Assembly (NCBI GenBank): GCA_028095005.1
Contig: CM051460.1
Coordinates: forward strand, 115,355,039-115,419,038
Reading direction: 5' to 3'
DNA length: 64,000 nt
Origin: Rhynchospora pubera
Taxonomy: Eukaryota > Streptophyta > Magnoliopsida > Poales > Cyperaceae
Part shown: positions 11,532 through 23,106 of the stretch, in pieces
How positions within the stretch are numbered: position 1 is the stretch's first letter
How the letters are laid out: each line of letters starts with the position of its first letter
Notes under the pieces: generated by a model
What the model was told of the DNA's origin: nothing
Seen by the model: only the letters and a program-made list of their open reading frames with translations
Database searches by the model: none
Translations under genes and position numbers: made by a program

Positions 11532-11550
11532 TTTTTTTTTTTTTTTTTTG
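11532..11550. repeat. Poly(T) tract
   Basis: About 19 consecutive T where copies 2 and 3 of the module have only short T runs (TTTCTTTCATTTTC). Confidence 0.8.
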
Positions 11551-11747
11551 TTGGGGGTGGCGAAATCGACCGCATACCTTTCAATTTTCTCTAATTAATG
11601 CTCACTGTTTACTCCTACCGTCCGACGATATTTGCATATATCATATAGCAACTATACTGCCAGAATTCCAAAAGAAAGGATAAAAAAAGTACGATTTTTT
11701 AACCCATTGGCCATTGGTGATACTCCCACTTGGAGGAGAATAATTTT

Positions 11748-12133
11748 GAGTAATGCTAGAATCAAACATATAGGACGTCAAACACGATCCAAACGTAGCA
11801 CATTAAAATTTCAAACGGTCGATCCAAACCGCTCAATATGATCTCTATATTAAAATATCTTTGATAATCAAATTTTATATTTTTTCATATTTTCTAACCA
11901 TTTTTTTCGAATTTTCAAAATTGAAGGGTTCAGAAATTTTTAGATTGAGCATATTGAAAAATTCTAAAAAAATAGTAAAAAAATTTGAAAAAATATAAAA
12001 TTTGGTCTCCATGAAGATTTTATAACACAGAACAATTTGAGCGGTTTGGATCCGCCATTCCAATTTTAAAAATTAAAATTTCATCGCGTTGGACAAGTGT
12101 ACGTGTCCTATATGTTTGACACTAGCAACTCTC
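11748..12133. mobile_element. Mutator-like MITE with 9-bp target duplication AATAATTTT
   Basis: The ends are GAGTAATGCTAGAATCAAAC and, inverted, GAGAGTTGCTAGTGTCAAAC, followed on both sides by ATATAGGAC. The 9-bp AATAATTTT occurs at 11739-11747 and 12134-12142. Modules 2 and 3 have the uninterrupted GAGAATAATTTTATGCAG, so the insertion is proved by two empty sites. The interior is a foldback containing ATCCAAACCG and its complement plus a TTTGGTCTCCATGAAGATTT-type segment, which is shared with the elements at 25866 and 30596. Confidence 0.9.
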
Positions 12134-12402
12134 AATAATTTTATGCAGGACGTAAAAATCGTGGAGAAAAATAGTTTCCGAGTAAAAATTTCTCGTCCGA
12201 AAAATTTTCGTATTGCAAATTTCTAAACATGCTGTAACCTGTAAGAAAAGGAGGAATTCAATATCAATACTTATCGGTGCTAAATAATTTGAAATTGTTA
12301 TCTTTGTATTTGTATTTACGAATTTTGTGATTTTGTTGACAACTAAGATTTTGACTCAAGATAGGGAACCAATTGCCAAAAGCCTAAGCAGGTGTGAGAT
12401 CT

Positions 12403-12426
12403 CCCCCCCCCCCCCCCCCCCCCCCC
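12403..12426. repeat. Poly(C) tract of 24
   Basis: An uninterrupted run of 24 C on the plus strand. Long G/C homopolymers are uncommon in AT-rich plant DNA and are also where sequencing length errors occur. Confidence 0.9.
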
Positions 12427-12800
12427 ACATTTTGAGCACTCGTCCTAGTCGATAACGTTTTTTTCCCGGGGAATGAAGGAGTTTTATTTCCATCCCTGAT
12501 ATATAATATATTTAACTATTCTGCCCCTAAGATTATTTGCCAATTGTTGTTCTATCGTATCAATATACCTGAGCCAAATGCATAAATAAGAAAGAAAGAA
12601 CAATTGAGGATCATTAATAGAAAATATTATAATCTAAACTATTATTAAGCATTCACAATATTTCCACAAAAGAACTAAGATAGCAAGCATAGTATCATAA
12701 AATCTGCCAATAATAATATACCCCTATATTCCCATAAACCTCCATAAAAACCTTAAAAAAAAAAAATCCTACATCTGTCAATTACATATCCAAATTTGCA
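12427..12800. other. Intergenic or 3' flank, nothing recognised
   Basis: AT-rich. It would be the 3' UTR and downstream sequence of the possible terminal exon at 12809-12908 (minus strand). Confidence 0.3.
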
Positions 12801-12808
12801 CTATTCAA

Positions 12809-12908
12809 CTGTGTACTGGAATTGACGCCGCTGAAGAAGTTATTAAAGGCATCAGTGTTTTCAACATTGCCATTTGCACTTCTGTTGCCAACTGCACCCC
12901 CTGTAGTT
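12809..12908 (-). other. Possible terminal coding exon, family unknown
   Basis: On the minus strand a good acceptor (CTACAG) is followed by an open frame to a TAA. The end reads DAFNNFFSGVNSSTQLNSA then NLDM. A Gly/Asn-rich start (GAVGNRSANGNVE) and balanced codon composition make it look like a real last exon. If so, it ends a gene whose start could be module 2 (ATG at 17632), but no continuous set of exons could be built across the 4.7 kb between them. Confidence 0.3.
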
Positions 12909-15762
12909 ATTTCAAAAAAATATTATGAATAAAATGTTTTTTTTTCAAAACCTTGACAGAAGCTATCCAGTAGATTATGAATAAAATATTGAAAATAATA
13001 TTTAAAGAATAAAAACTAAAGAAGAAATCTTCTACATGTAATTATTAATACAATGAATGGATCTATGTTCTAAGGACAGTTAGCACTGCCACTTGCAAAT
13101 GGGTTAAATAACCATCATCATAAACAAACTCAAGTATTGACACCCTATACATTGGTCAGACCTCATATGAGTTACACAGCTAAATCAACTCCTAACTTTT
13201 CACTTTAATTTGACTTTGGACAAGCTTTACTCTCAAATCTCATCTTTCCTGTGAACTACCAAAATCATCTGGATTGGGGGTTTTATTTGACTATCTAACT
13301 CATACACCATGTACTCATGTATTCTTTTCAGTTATTGATTGAGTGAGAGTTCAATATGCAAAGATATGGTAATCATTCTTATTCCAGTGAATAACTAAAC
13401 TATGTTTCCAACAATACCCCTGTACAAACATTAGTAAACAAGAAGACGTTTGTGGCCAAATCAAAGTTGCAAGATCTTATGTGTCAAGATTCCCATGGGT
13501 CATAGGGTTCAAGTAGTGCATGAAATTTTCGTTAAGGACTGAAGGCGTATGCTATGTCTAATTGTTATTTTTATTTTTACATCCCCGTGTTTTTTCCTTT
13601 ACTTCATTCTTCAGTCCCTGAACAGCTGATCGGATCAAATGGATACCGTGAGGTAAGTTATATTGCCTTTAAACAATACATATGCACATGCAAAAGGGAT
13701 ATGAGATTACACACAGCAACTAATAAAATCTGATTCTTACAAGACCCTAACTTCATGACCTCTGAAAAGGATGAAAGCTTGGTAACAACCTTCACTTCTG
13801 CACCTTAGTCCAGCAAAGTCACATTTTTATTTCTATGATAAAATCGGTTGAAGCCTAATAGATCAGATGGTATCATGAAAGAGAAAAGGGATTTGCTTTC
13901 CTATTACAACTATGGGCACATGTAAATTTTCAGTGTATCACCTAAAATTACCATTTTTATTTGGCTCACCTGTCATGAACAAGGATCAATACTACAAATG
14001 CAATTTCACGTAGTCCAGAGAAGTAAAAAAAAAGTTGTAAAAGAAAAGTAAATCAACACGAAACAGTTATGCACATGGATCCAAGACAGATGATTATGTC
14101 TTTCTTTTTGTATGGGGACATTGTTCTATCATAAAGTGCTTACATGTATCAGTTATGAGTTAAGGTTATCATCTAAGCTCACTTTTACACTTTAGTCCAG
14201 AGAGCCAGGTAATTAGTTTCTCATTACAACCTAAGATAGTTGGACCTTATATCATATCTCAAACCATGTTTTTATGCACATTGACCCCATATTCTAAAGG
14301 AATTGCACAGGGCAAGCTTCTAACACAAATTTGGTAGCACTTTGTTTATCTAGCTATCCTATTAGTGTAAATAATATACTATTCCCTGCATAGTGTCATT
14401 GCAGCATATTTCTTTTTACAATGTTCTCTGATGAAAGAGATGTTCAGAGAAATCTTGGCCAACGTCAGTAACAGCACATATATTTACTTGTTTAGGTGCG
14501 TGCTATATGACAACTTGGTCATGATAAATCCAACAATGAGGGATAGCAAGTAATAGGTTCTGTACAGTTGAGCAATAAGGAAATCCATGGACTTCTCTGC
14601 AAATATAACGATAAATACTAATTTCTGTGACTTGTAACCAACCTATATGAAGCCTTTTGGATGATTTTCTGGACTGTATAAAGTATAAATTAAAACTTTT
14701 TAAAAGATTATCAGGGTGCATTTAGCAAAAATGATTGAAATTAAAGGACTAGTTTGCAAAAATACAATGAAGCTGTTAGAAGCTTGCCAGACACTAGAAT
14801 GAAATTGTTATAACTGTCAGGCCTTGAAGTGAATTAATGTCCGGTAGCATGAAACAAGGACCTGTAATATGAATAAAGTCCAAGGGCGTAACTGAAAATG
14901 GAAATTTTATCTTTTTTTTTGTAGTTTATACTTCAGCCAAGCAAATAGAAAAACATGTGATGCTTCAAAAGATTGAAAATTATAATAAGTACTGTCATTA
15001 GGTGATTTAGATTGAATAGTCGCACTTAAGGTGCTAATCCAGTATTTGACATTTCTTGAAAAATGAAATTTTGCAATAATATAGAATGTGTGGGCTTGCT
15101 TGAAAAACTAAGTAGATGACTGTTATGACAATGAGTGATTGAATTACAGTTCTTGTTCATAGGACCAGTGTATCTCATTTTGTCATCAGTAATTGATGTT
15201 ATAGTTTGAACATTGATGTAATTGTGTCAGCTAACATGTAAATGATATAAGTGCTTGCTACATAAATTCCTGATATGAAAGCAGTTTGGTGTGTCCAGCT
15301 CATTTCTTATTAAATAAGTACAGACGTGGCAACTTCTATTGTACATCCAGTTACAAGCATCTTCATTCTTATGTTTAAATTAGGAATCAGAGTATAGCTT
15401 GAAGAGCACACAGATAACATTTCTTGATTCCAAAACATTTAGTTATGTATAGCAGCCTAAAGGTGTATTGAAACGCAGTCAAGGAAAGCACCGATGAACA
15501 TTGAGTTGAACTATGACTTAAAAAACTAAATTATATACAAACCAATTCTTATACCACTCTCCCCGTAACAATGTACCGATCCTGGTACCATCCTAACTCC
15601 CCCAATTCCATCAGTACTGGCCGTCAAATACCTTGCACCAATGGGTGGTACTCCCACAAATTAGGGAAACATAATAAAAACCAAGTCTAGAACCCTGCTT
15701 TCCTTACGTGCTCATCACTGGAAATTAAATAGCTACAAGAATTTTACCTCTAAGAACTGATA
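12909..15762. other. Long stretch without supported genes
   Basis: Less repetitive than its surroundings and with no recognisable MITE. The text looks like old intronic or intergenic DNA. It could be introns of a decayed gene running from module 2 to the terminal exon at 12809, but I cannot show any exon inside it. Confidence 0.35.
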
Positions 15763-16520
15763 TTACTTGGAAATTAATATACCACTAAAAAAAGCACAGT
15801 AAATGAAAATGATACCTACGTAAACCTCCTTAGACTTGTCATCAGCAAATTTCATAGAGTTGATGTCACGATTGAATTGTGGGCCATTGTTGTTGATTGG
15901 TAAATCAAATTGGTCGGACAATTTTGATTGTACCTCGTTGTCCGATGTGCAGTGTTGATTACCCTCTATGTAACCCGACTCATTGTGTTTCTCCCGAGCA
16001 ACCTTGATGCGTAGGTATACCGTATACCTCCTCACTGGTAGGTGAAGTTCATCTTCCTTTATTTGCCATGTTGATTTCATGTGACAGTAGACACAAGATA
16101 ATTTAGAGTCCTAAGAATTCTATATAGGAGTAATATGGTAAATTTTTAGAAAGGCTATAGGTATTACCATTATCTTTTTTTGCATGTATGCACTTCTCGA
16201 TCCTGAAAAATGGTGAACTAAATGTCCCGTTGCAACCAATTCTCCTTTGGTTTCGATGAGAGATCCTGATATTCTTCGATCGCAAGCACATCGCATAAAC
16301 CATCCCAATATTCTTGTTTCTTGCACCACTCAGGTTTCATCTCCTTCCATTTTTCGAATTCAAGACTGCTTTTTTTTTTCCTTCTAACATAGCACATGAG
16401 TGTGTCGTCTTGCCGCGATTTGATCGAGTACTGCAAGACACTTGTTTGGCGTTTGATCTCCACGCCACTTGTCCTTATCCTGTCCAAGAAGGAAATTATG
16501 TGTTAAACTCTATTTCATAG
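15763..16520 (-). pseudogene. Decayed En/Spm-type plant transposase-like remnant
   Basis: A minus-strand frame near 16400-16260 includes KPEWCKKQEYWDGLCDVL and then EEYQDLSSKPKENW. The spacing of Trp, the EEYQ..S.K.KENW element and, one frame away (about 16220-16170), HHFSGSRSAYMQKK recall the C-terminal segment of plant Ptta/En/Spm transposases (Transposase_24 type), where W..E....SxxNxxNR precedes a HTxGSxS motif. At least one frameshift separates the two halves. Further down (16080-15790) there is another 80-codon open stretch of unknown type (LHLPVRRYTVYLRIKVAR). The family call rests on a pattern and is tentative; no intact protein exists. Confidence 0.4.
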
Positions 16521-17399
16521 TAGTGGTCACGTATATAGCTAAATGCCAATATGCTAATCTGAAAAGGTTTTGTTTGGTTCTAAGTTCCATATGGTATTCA
16601 ACCTTGCATTGTTGAAATTTGTATCAGAGAAGGAGTGGTAGCTTCTATGTGGTCCATCTATTTCATTGAGAGCCAAAGTTTTGATTGTTGAGACCAATTG
16701 ATTTTTTGAGGCGGTTGTGTCAACTCATCATTTCCAACCTTTCAAACCTCTAGTTTGTTCAAATGTGTTGCACACGCTCTGATCCTTGTCAGTGCTCTCC
16801 TGTTGCGTTTTTTGATCAGTGCCAATATCTACTGACTTGTGCCCTCTTAAGATATCTTCCCCTTGTCATTGTGTGGATCTGATACAAAAAAGGTTAATTA
16901 ATCTATACTTTTTTTTACTAATTGATACCAATGAATAGGGACAGACATGAGTTTGATTTTTGTTAACATGATATAGCAAAATAAAGATGTTAATTCCTTG
17001 AGGCCTACTGACATTCAAGTTATCGGTGATTTGGAATCTCACTTATGACTTAACAAATCTCCTTATATTTCTTCTTTGCCAATAATTTGTATGGTCCTGT
17101 TTACATGGATACCTTCATAGAACCTTAAATTGAGCAATCAAACTTACTGTATTCTTATCTACCAAAATCGTATATCAAAGTCGACACCTACCAAGAGTTG
17201 CTGCGGCTCTACAAGAGTCTACACAGCTGAGGAGGTCGAAAAGCTTTAGGCTGATCAAACAAAGAAGTATGAGCAAACTATGGATGCGGATAAATATCAA
17301 TATGATTAGACATCTTTACAAATTGATAAATATCAATATGCCAAAGTATCTTGTGAGTAGCTACATGGATTTTGCATATTTTAGGGCTATCTAGTACTT
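16521..17399. other. Between the transposase-like remnant and module 2
   Basis: No supported exon. A short, somewhat GC-richer piece at 17180-17300 has no lasting open frame on either strand. Confidence 0.35.
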
Positions 17400-18382
17400 A
17401 AATTCAGATCCTTTTTGTAAATATGATAGTATTCTTTCTTCCTTGCAATGACAGATTCAGATTTAGCTTAGAGCTCTTTTAAGTGAATTATTAAGTTGCA
17501 TTTGATAAAAATAAGTAAAAAGAAAATTATTTCTCTACAAATCTGGCATACCTTTATTGTTACTTTTCCAATTTCTCTTATGACTCGATCTAATTACCGG
17601 CTCTTTTGCAGTCCAGAGCTCATCGGTGCCATGTTACCTCTGAATAACCTGTCATTTGCAATTATTTAGAGAAAAGAGAATTCATATATAACTGCACAAA
17701 GATGTAGTTCAAATTAATAAACAGAATACATCAACAAGGACCTCGAAAAGCAAAGAAGAAACAGAGCAAGAGCTGGATCAGCAGTAAATAACTTGAGAAA
17801 CCGCTGGTAAGTAGGTCTGCTCAAGAAGCTGCTGAATGAGATGGATGCGTACAGAGAGAGATTCAGTTATCGGAGGTTTGGTGCGTGACTGGAGAAGAGA
17901 TTTGGGAGAGAACACGAGAGAGAGATGAGAGAACTGAGTTGGTGAATCAGGGATTGGTGATGAAGGAGAGAATACTAAGAGAAATTACTTAGCCAAAGCC
18001 GGAGGGACTAGAGATTGGAGTTAGGGTTTGGGAGCGAGAGAGCGAATCCTTAAAATAATAATTGGTACGAACTATTGCTAAATATAGTTAACTTAAAATA
18101 TATATATTTTTAATTATAGAAAATGAAAAATAAGAAATTATTTTTAACTATAAATAGAAAACTATAATGTAGACTCTTTCCGACTGTTTCAGTTGGAAAA
18201 GCAGTCAGAAAAACTGTAAAAAAGTGGTCAAAAATTGAGGAAAATGGTCACGGGTTTTAATAATGTATAATAGATTACTCAGTTCAGGTTACTTTCTTTC
18301 ATTTTCTTTCTTTTTTTTTTGTTGCGTGGCGAAATCGACTGCATATACCTTTTAATTTACTCTAATTACAAACATATCGGAA

Positions 18383-19939
18383 CAATGTGTGTTTGGCAAA
18401 AAAAAGTTAGTAGGTTAGTATTTAAATTTATACAATTATTATTAATTATAAAAATTATTTATTTAATAATATACTATTGAATAATAATTAATGTAGGAGG
18501 GTGAGAGAGTAAAGAACAAATATTAAAATATCCATGAGCTAGGAGAGAGAAGATATTTTAATCTAAAAGTTTTGTAGGTGATGGTTTCGCTAACCGAGCA
18601 TTTTTTATGAGTTAGCAGGTTAGCGGCTATACCAAACTAACCACGAGACGTGTTTGGTGATTCAAGTGTAGCAGGTTAGCGCTCTAACCTTTGGATTAGA
18701 CTAACCCTGGGGTCACCAAACACACTCAGCTGGGTGCGATTGGCACCATTGAGGTTAGTCCTAACCTTGGTTAGTGACTAATATTTTCTAAGGTTAGTTT
18801 ACCAAATGAGTTGTGGTTAGTATGGTTAGCGACCAACCAGTGTCTAACTTTCTAACCATGCAAAATGGTGAGTTAGCATTTTCCCATTACATTAACATGA
18901 AGAGAGAAAACATTAAAGTTGTTCTTTTCAATTTTTTTAATGTTGATTATATACATTTAAATAATCCTTAATATAATTATTAAAAATTATTATTAGTTAA
19001 TAATAATTAATAGTAATTAATAATTAATAATAAATGATATCTAATAATTAATAATGATTAATAATAATAGTAACTAATAATTAATAATAAGTAATTAAGA
19101 ATTAATTTTAGTTAATATAATAATAATTAAAATAATAAATAATTAATATTATTGATTAATAACTATGGTAATATTTAGTTATTGTAATTAATAATTCAAA
19201 ATAAATAATAATATTAAATAATAATAGTTATTGTAATATTAACTATTAATTAATAATAAGTGTGTATTAATAATAATTAGTAACTAATAATTAATAATAA
19301 TAATAATAAAAGTAATTAATAATTAATAATTAATAATTCGAAATAAATAAATATTAATTATAATTATGGTAATATTTATAATAATTAATAATTAGTTATT
19401 GTAATATTAATTATTTATTAATAATTAATGAGGATTAATAATAATTAGTAATTAATAATAGTTAACAAGTAATATAATAATAATTAAGATAATTAATAAT
19501 TCAAAATAAATAATATTAATAATTATGGTAATATTTATAATAATTAATAATTGATAATAGTTATAGTAATAATAATTAGTAATTAATAATAATCGTACAA
19601 TTATAATAATAACGATATTCAATAATAGTTATTATAATAATGATAGTAATAATCAATAATGGTTTATTTTTTATAATTAATAGTTAATAATTAATAATAA
19701 TTTTTATTAAAATTAATAGTTATTAATAACTAAAATTAATAATAGTTAATAATAATTACACCACTAATAGTTGTTGACCTTAATACTAACCTCAACATAC
19801 CGTGCCAAACAACATTCACTAACCTTAAATTAGCACTAATCCTATCAAACCACTACCCTCACCATTTTACCCCTCTAACCCCAAAAATACTAAACTTACA
19901 CTACTAATCGTACTAACTCCTGTTTTGCCAAACGCACCC
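18383..19939. mobile_element. Nested MITE complex with GTGTTTGGCAAA ends
   Basis: It begins GTGTGTTTGGCAAAA then AGTTAGTAGGTTAG. It ends with the inverse: ACTAACTCCTGTTTTGCC then AAACGCACCC. Inside are further facing copies of the same kind of end (CGTGTTTGGTGATTC at 18650 facing GTCACCAAACACAC at 18711; GGTTAGTCCTAACC near 18752; GTGCCAAACAACATTCACTA near 19802). Several related elements are therefore nested. Modules 1 and 3 lack all of it. No transposase frame. Confidence 0.65.
18940..19770. repeat. Low-complexity TAATAATTAAT array
   Basis: About 830 bp consist almost entirely of TAATAATTAATAA variants with very little G or C. It is the centre of the nested MITE complex and may have grown by slippage. 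Confidence 0.85.
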
Positions 19940-20045
19940 AGGAGGTTGGAGGAGAATAATTTTATGCAGAACGGAAAAATCGTGGAGAAAAATAGTATCC
20001 TAGTAAAAATTTCTCGTCCGAAAAATTTTGGTATCGCAAATTTTC

Positions 20046-20480
20046 CTATCAAATAGTTTGCTCCTTTCATATATTGTTTCAGCTTTGTATCTAAATAGAA
20101 CAAATGATTTACAAAAGAAAAAGACATGTAGAATTATATACTTCTAGTCAAACTAATAATAAATATTGTTGATATATACTCCCAGCTTTGTATCTAAATA
20201 GGACAAATGATTTAAAAAAAAACATGCAGAATTATACTCCTAGTCAAACCTAATAATAAATATTCTTGATATGTATTTCTTTTATCCTTTTTCCTTTTGA
20301 GATATATATATATATTTACTCCCTTAAGTCTACATTAATACATTAAGATAGAAGATTGCAAGACATCTAATACTACTATTCTATATTATATACACATTCC
20401 ACAATATATTTTACTCCCTTAGAGTAAAATACTTTCAGTACCATCTACACTGGTACAAAAATTAATACTAAATTTATGTA
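20046..20480. other. Intergenic with a short local duplication
   Basis: CTCCCAGCTTTGTATCTAAA at 20180 repeats text from 20085 (CAGCTTTGTATCTAAATAGA). Each is followed by ACAAATGATTTA and an ATGxAGAATTATA block. Otherwise AT-rich, no genes. Confidence 0.5.
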
Positions 20481-21260
20481 TTTATTGGGGTCGAGAAATT
20501 GTCGGTGTAAGGCTCATGAATATTTTGGAAAAGAGTATCAACAGTTTCTTTTGACAGCCTTCTCTTAAGATCCCAGTTGTAAAAATGGAGAATCTCCGCA
20601 CTCCTCACCTTGTAAGTTTTCACACAACTACGCTCCAGAAAACAAATCTAACAAAAATAGATAAATGCATAATTTAAATAATACTCTATAACGGCATAAA
20701 GTATTAGAATTACCTTAATTAGTAGATAAATGCATAAAGTATTAGAATTAACAAATAATTATCTTAATTATTACTCCCCTAATTATAAATATATACTCTC
20801 CATAATGAGAACAATTGGACTCACATTGCCAAATCTAATTCAGCAGTCACCACCCCAGTAATTCATCCCATTTTAGTATTTATATACTCCATTATTCCAA
20901 AATAAATAGACTGATAGCATATACTAATGTAAAGATACAAAACATAATATATTTTTTACAATGGTATCGTGTACTAAATTAGCCCAATCATACTCAAGAA
21001 TTTTATCCAAATCTTCAACAATTAGAAGAAATTTCAAATTCACTCGGCCATGTGACATTGGCAACAAATGCAATGTGAACAGGAGAAGCAGCATTAGAGA
21101 CACAAAGTCATCAACTTTCTCATCATTACCAACTATCTTCAGTATTTCATCCTCCAAATCACGATATTTAATTTTTGTTTTGCTACCAAAATACTCTCTA
21201 TAGAGACGAGAAAAACTATTACCAATCTTCTTTGTCCTATATGTTTCATCAATTTCTTAG
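20481..21260 (-). pseudogene. Decayed transposon-type protein remnant (possibly DUF1985/Ulp1-associated)
   Basis: A minus-strand frame (about 21235 down to 20950) includes SRLYREYFGSKTKIKYRDLE, an inner hydrophobic run (SLMLLLLFTLHLLPM) and LIVEDLDKILEYDWANLV. The last segment has the xLVEDLDxxxxYxWxxL pattern seen in the N-terminal region of Ulp1-protease-like proteins carried by plant Mutator-type transposons. A second open stretch lies at 20640-20515 (ILHFYNWDLKRRLSKETV). It lies downstream, on the same strand, of module 3 (ATG at 21932). Stops occur between the pieces. The assignment is inference from a weak pattern. Confidence 0.35.
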
Positions 21261-21777
21261 ATAAAAGTATCTTCTGCCTTCAGATCTAAAAATTCAAAAG
21301 AAAACAAACAAAAAGTAGATCAATAACAGATATATAATCATAGATACTTCTCAAGAATTTACAACAATGCAATCAGTTTTATTTATGTACACAATTATCT
21401 TAGATAAATGCACTCACGTACATAAATAATTATTCCTTCAGTACTATTTATATACTCTCTGAGAATTAATCTTCAAAAAAAGAAAAGATAAATGCATCCA
21501 CATATATAAATAATTACTCCTTCAGTACTATTTATATATATACTCTCTGAGAGTTATTACATTCATTCAAAAAATGACATAAAAACAATAAGTTATTTAT
21601 ACCTGGTATTTTAGCCATATAACAATTGTAGTGTTTAGGTACTCAATCTGGCTTATTTATTTAGTCTCTTAAATTAATTATATACACAATCAAGGATACA
21701 GATTAAGATATATATTGTTATACCTAAAAAAAATTGAATTTTTTTCAAAAAAAAACAGAATGTTACCCAATCAAGGG
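21261..21777. other. AT-rich sequence with a diverged duplication
   Basis: Two copies of an AAATAATTACTCCTTCAGTA then CTATTTATATACTCTCTGAG stretch lie at about 21425-21465 and 21508-21552. No gene. Confidence 0.5.
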
Positions 21778-22762
21778 TTTTAAGTGAATTATTAAGTTGC
21801 ATTTGGTAAAATAAGTAAAAAGAAAAAGATTTCTCTACAAATCTGTCATACCTTTATTGTTATTTTTCCAATTTCTCTTATGACTCGATCTAATTACCGT
21901 CTCTTTTGCAGTCCAGAGCTCATTGGTGCCATGTTACCTCTGAATAAGCTGTCATTTGCAATTATTTTAGAGCAAAAAGAAATCATATATAACTGCACAA
22001 AGATTCAGTTAAAATCAATAAACAGAATACATCAACAAGGACCTCGAAAAGCAAAGAAGAAGCAGAGCAAGAGCTGGATCTGCTGTAAACAACTTGAGAA
22101 ACCGCAGTGAGTAGGTCTGCTCGAGAAGCTGCTGGATGAGATGGACGCGTACGGAGAGAGATTCAGTTATTGGAGGTTTGGTGCATGACTGGAGAAGAGA
22201 TTTGGGAGAGAGCACCAGGGAAAGAGAGAGGAGAGAGTTCGAGTTAGGGTTTGAGATATTACTGAGTTTGGGTTACTTTCTTTCATTTTCTTTGTTTTTT
22301 GTTGGGGGTGTGGCGAAATCGACTGCATACCTTTTAATTTTCTCTAATTACAAACATATCCGAACAATTTAATGTTCGCTGCCATAATTCGCAAAGAAAG
22401 GATAAAAGAAGTACGATTTTTTTACCCATCGGTGATACTCCCACTAGGAACTAGGAAGGTTGGAGGAGAATAATTTTATGCAGGACGGGAAAATCGTGAA
22501 GAAAAATAGTTTCCTAGTAAAAATTTCTCGTCCGAAAAATTTTGGTATTGCAAATTTGAAATTTCGAAATAGGCTGGAACCTGTAAGGAAGGAGGAATTC
22601 GATATCAATAGTTATCGGCGCTAAATAATTTGAAATTGGAAACGAATTTGGAATGCTGATGTGTTTTGTACTGTTTTAACTGCATGCATAAAAACTTTTG
22701 ATTTTGTTGACAAATAAGATTTTGACTCAAGATAGGGAGCCAATCGCCAAAGTCCAAGTGTC
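21778..22762 (-). repeat. Gene-start module, copy 3 of 3 (uninterrupted)
   Basis: This is the cleanest copy. Read on the minus strand: CT-rich leader at about 22240-22130, donor-like CGAG/GTCCTTG near 22045, acceptor AAATGACAG, then a 51-bp exon (21898-21948) with ATG at 21932 (MAPMSSGLQK) and a GT donor at 21897 (ACGGTAATTAG). It lacks both insertions found in copies 1 and 2 and so gives their empty sites. What the gene encodes beyond this exon is not clear; the remnant at 20481-21260 is the nearest candidate. Confidence 0.75.
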
Positions 22763-22959
22763 CAACCATCGATTTTGTTGACCATAAATCCATAATGCAT
22801 ATACGAAATGAAGTAAAGATGGTCAATTTTTTTCACACAGATATGTTCAACCATTTCTGTTTTGTTATTTGAAAAGTCAATGAGAAAAAAAGTAAAACAA
22901 CTTGAGCTTTTAATTTTATCACAATGATGGTAAAAGGTCTTTGGTTGATTGGTTCTGTA

Positions 22960-23024
22960 ACTTGAAATTGAACTCGGGACCTCTCGCACCCTAAGCGAGA
23001 ATCATACCACTAGACCAAATGCCC
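22960..23024 (-). tRNA. tRNA-Pro(AGG)-like fragment, 3' end lost
   Basis: Minus strand from 23024: GGGCATTTGGTCTAGTGGTA, then an anticodon stem-loop with matching CTCGC/GCGAG arms around TTAGGGT (anticodon AGG), then GGTCCCGAGTTCAATTTC. This follows plant tRNA-Pro from the acceptor 5' strand through the A box to the B-box region. The T-stem 3' strand and the acceptor 3' strand (expected AATGCCC) are missing and the sequence runs into unrelated text. It is a truncated tRNA gene or the head of a tRNA-derived SINE, not a functional tRNA gene. Confidence 0.75.
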
Positions 23025-23068
23025 TTTTTTGAAATCAAATGTTTTTATTTCCTATAGTATAATTTGTA

Positions 23069-23106
23069 TTTTCTGTTTTCTGTTTTCTGTTTTCTGTTTT
23101 CTGTTT
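23069..23106. repeat. (TTTTCTG)n microsatellite
   Basis: About five tandem 7-bp TTTTCTG units followed by a T run. Confidence 0.85.

Larger units (their letters stand above)
10756..12390 (-). repeat. Gene-start module, copy 1 of 3 (direct repeat)
   Basis: Copies at 10756-12390, 17400-20045 and 21778-22762 share long near-identical stretches in the same order and orientation. Read on the minus strand each has a CT-rich leader, a donor-like CGAG/GTCCTT, an acceptor-like AAATGACAG and a short exon opening MAPMSSG. In copy 1 the ATG is at 10982 and the next splice donor, GT in the other two, is AT (ACGATAATTAG). This copy is therefore probably dead. It is split by a 386-bp MULE-type MITE at 11748-12133. 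The unit behaves like the promoter, leader and first coding exon of a small gene family or transposon-borne gene. Confidence 0.75.
17400..20045 (-). repeat. Gene-start module, copy 2 of 3, split by nested insertions
   Basis: Same order of blocks as copies 1 and 3. The short exon opens with ATG at 17632 (MAPMSSGLQK) and keeps an intact GT donor (CCGGTAATTAG). The downstream half is separated by an inserted nest of MITEs and AT-rich DNA at about 18383-19939. About 90 bp present in copy 3 at that point are missing here. Confidence 0.75.
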
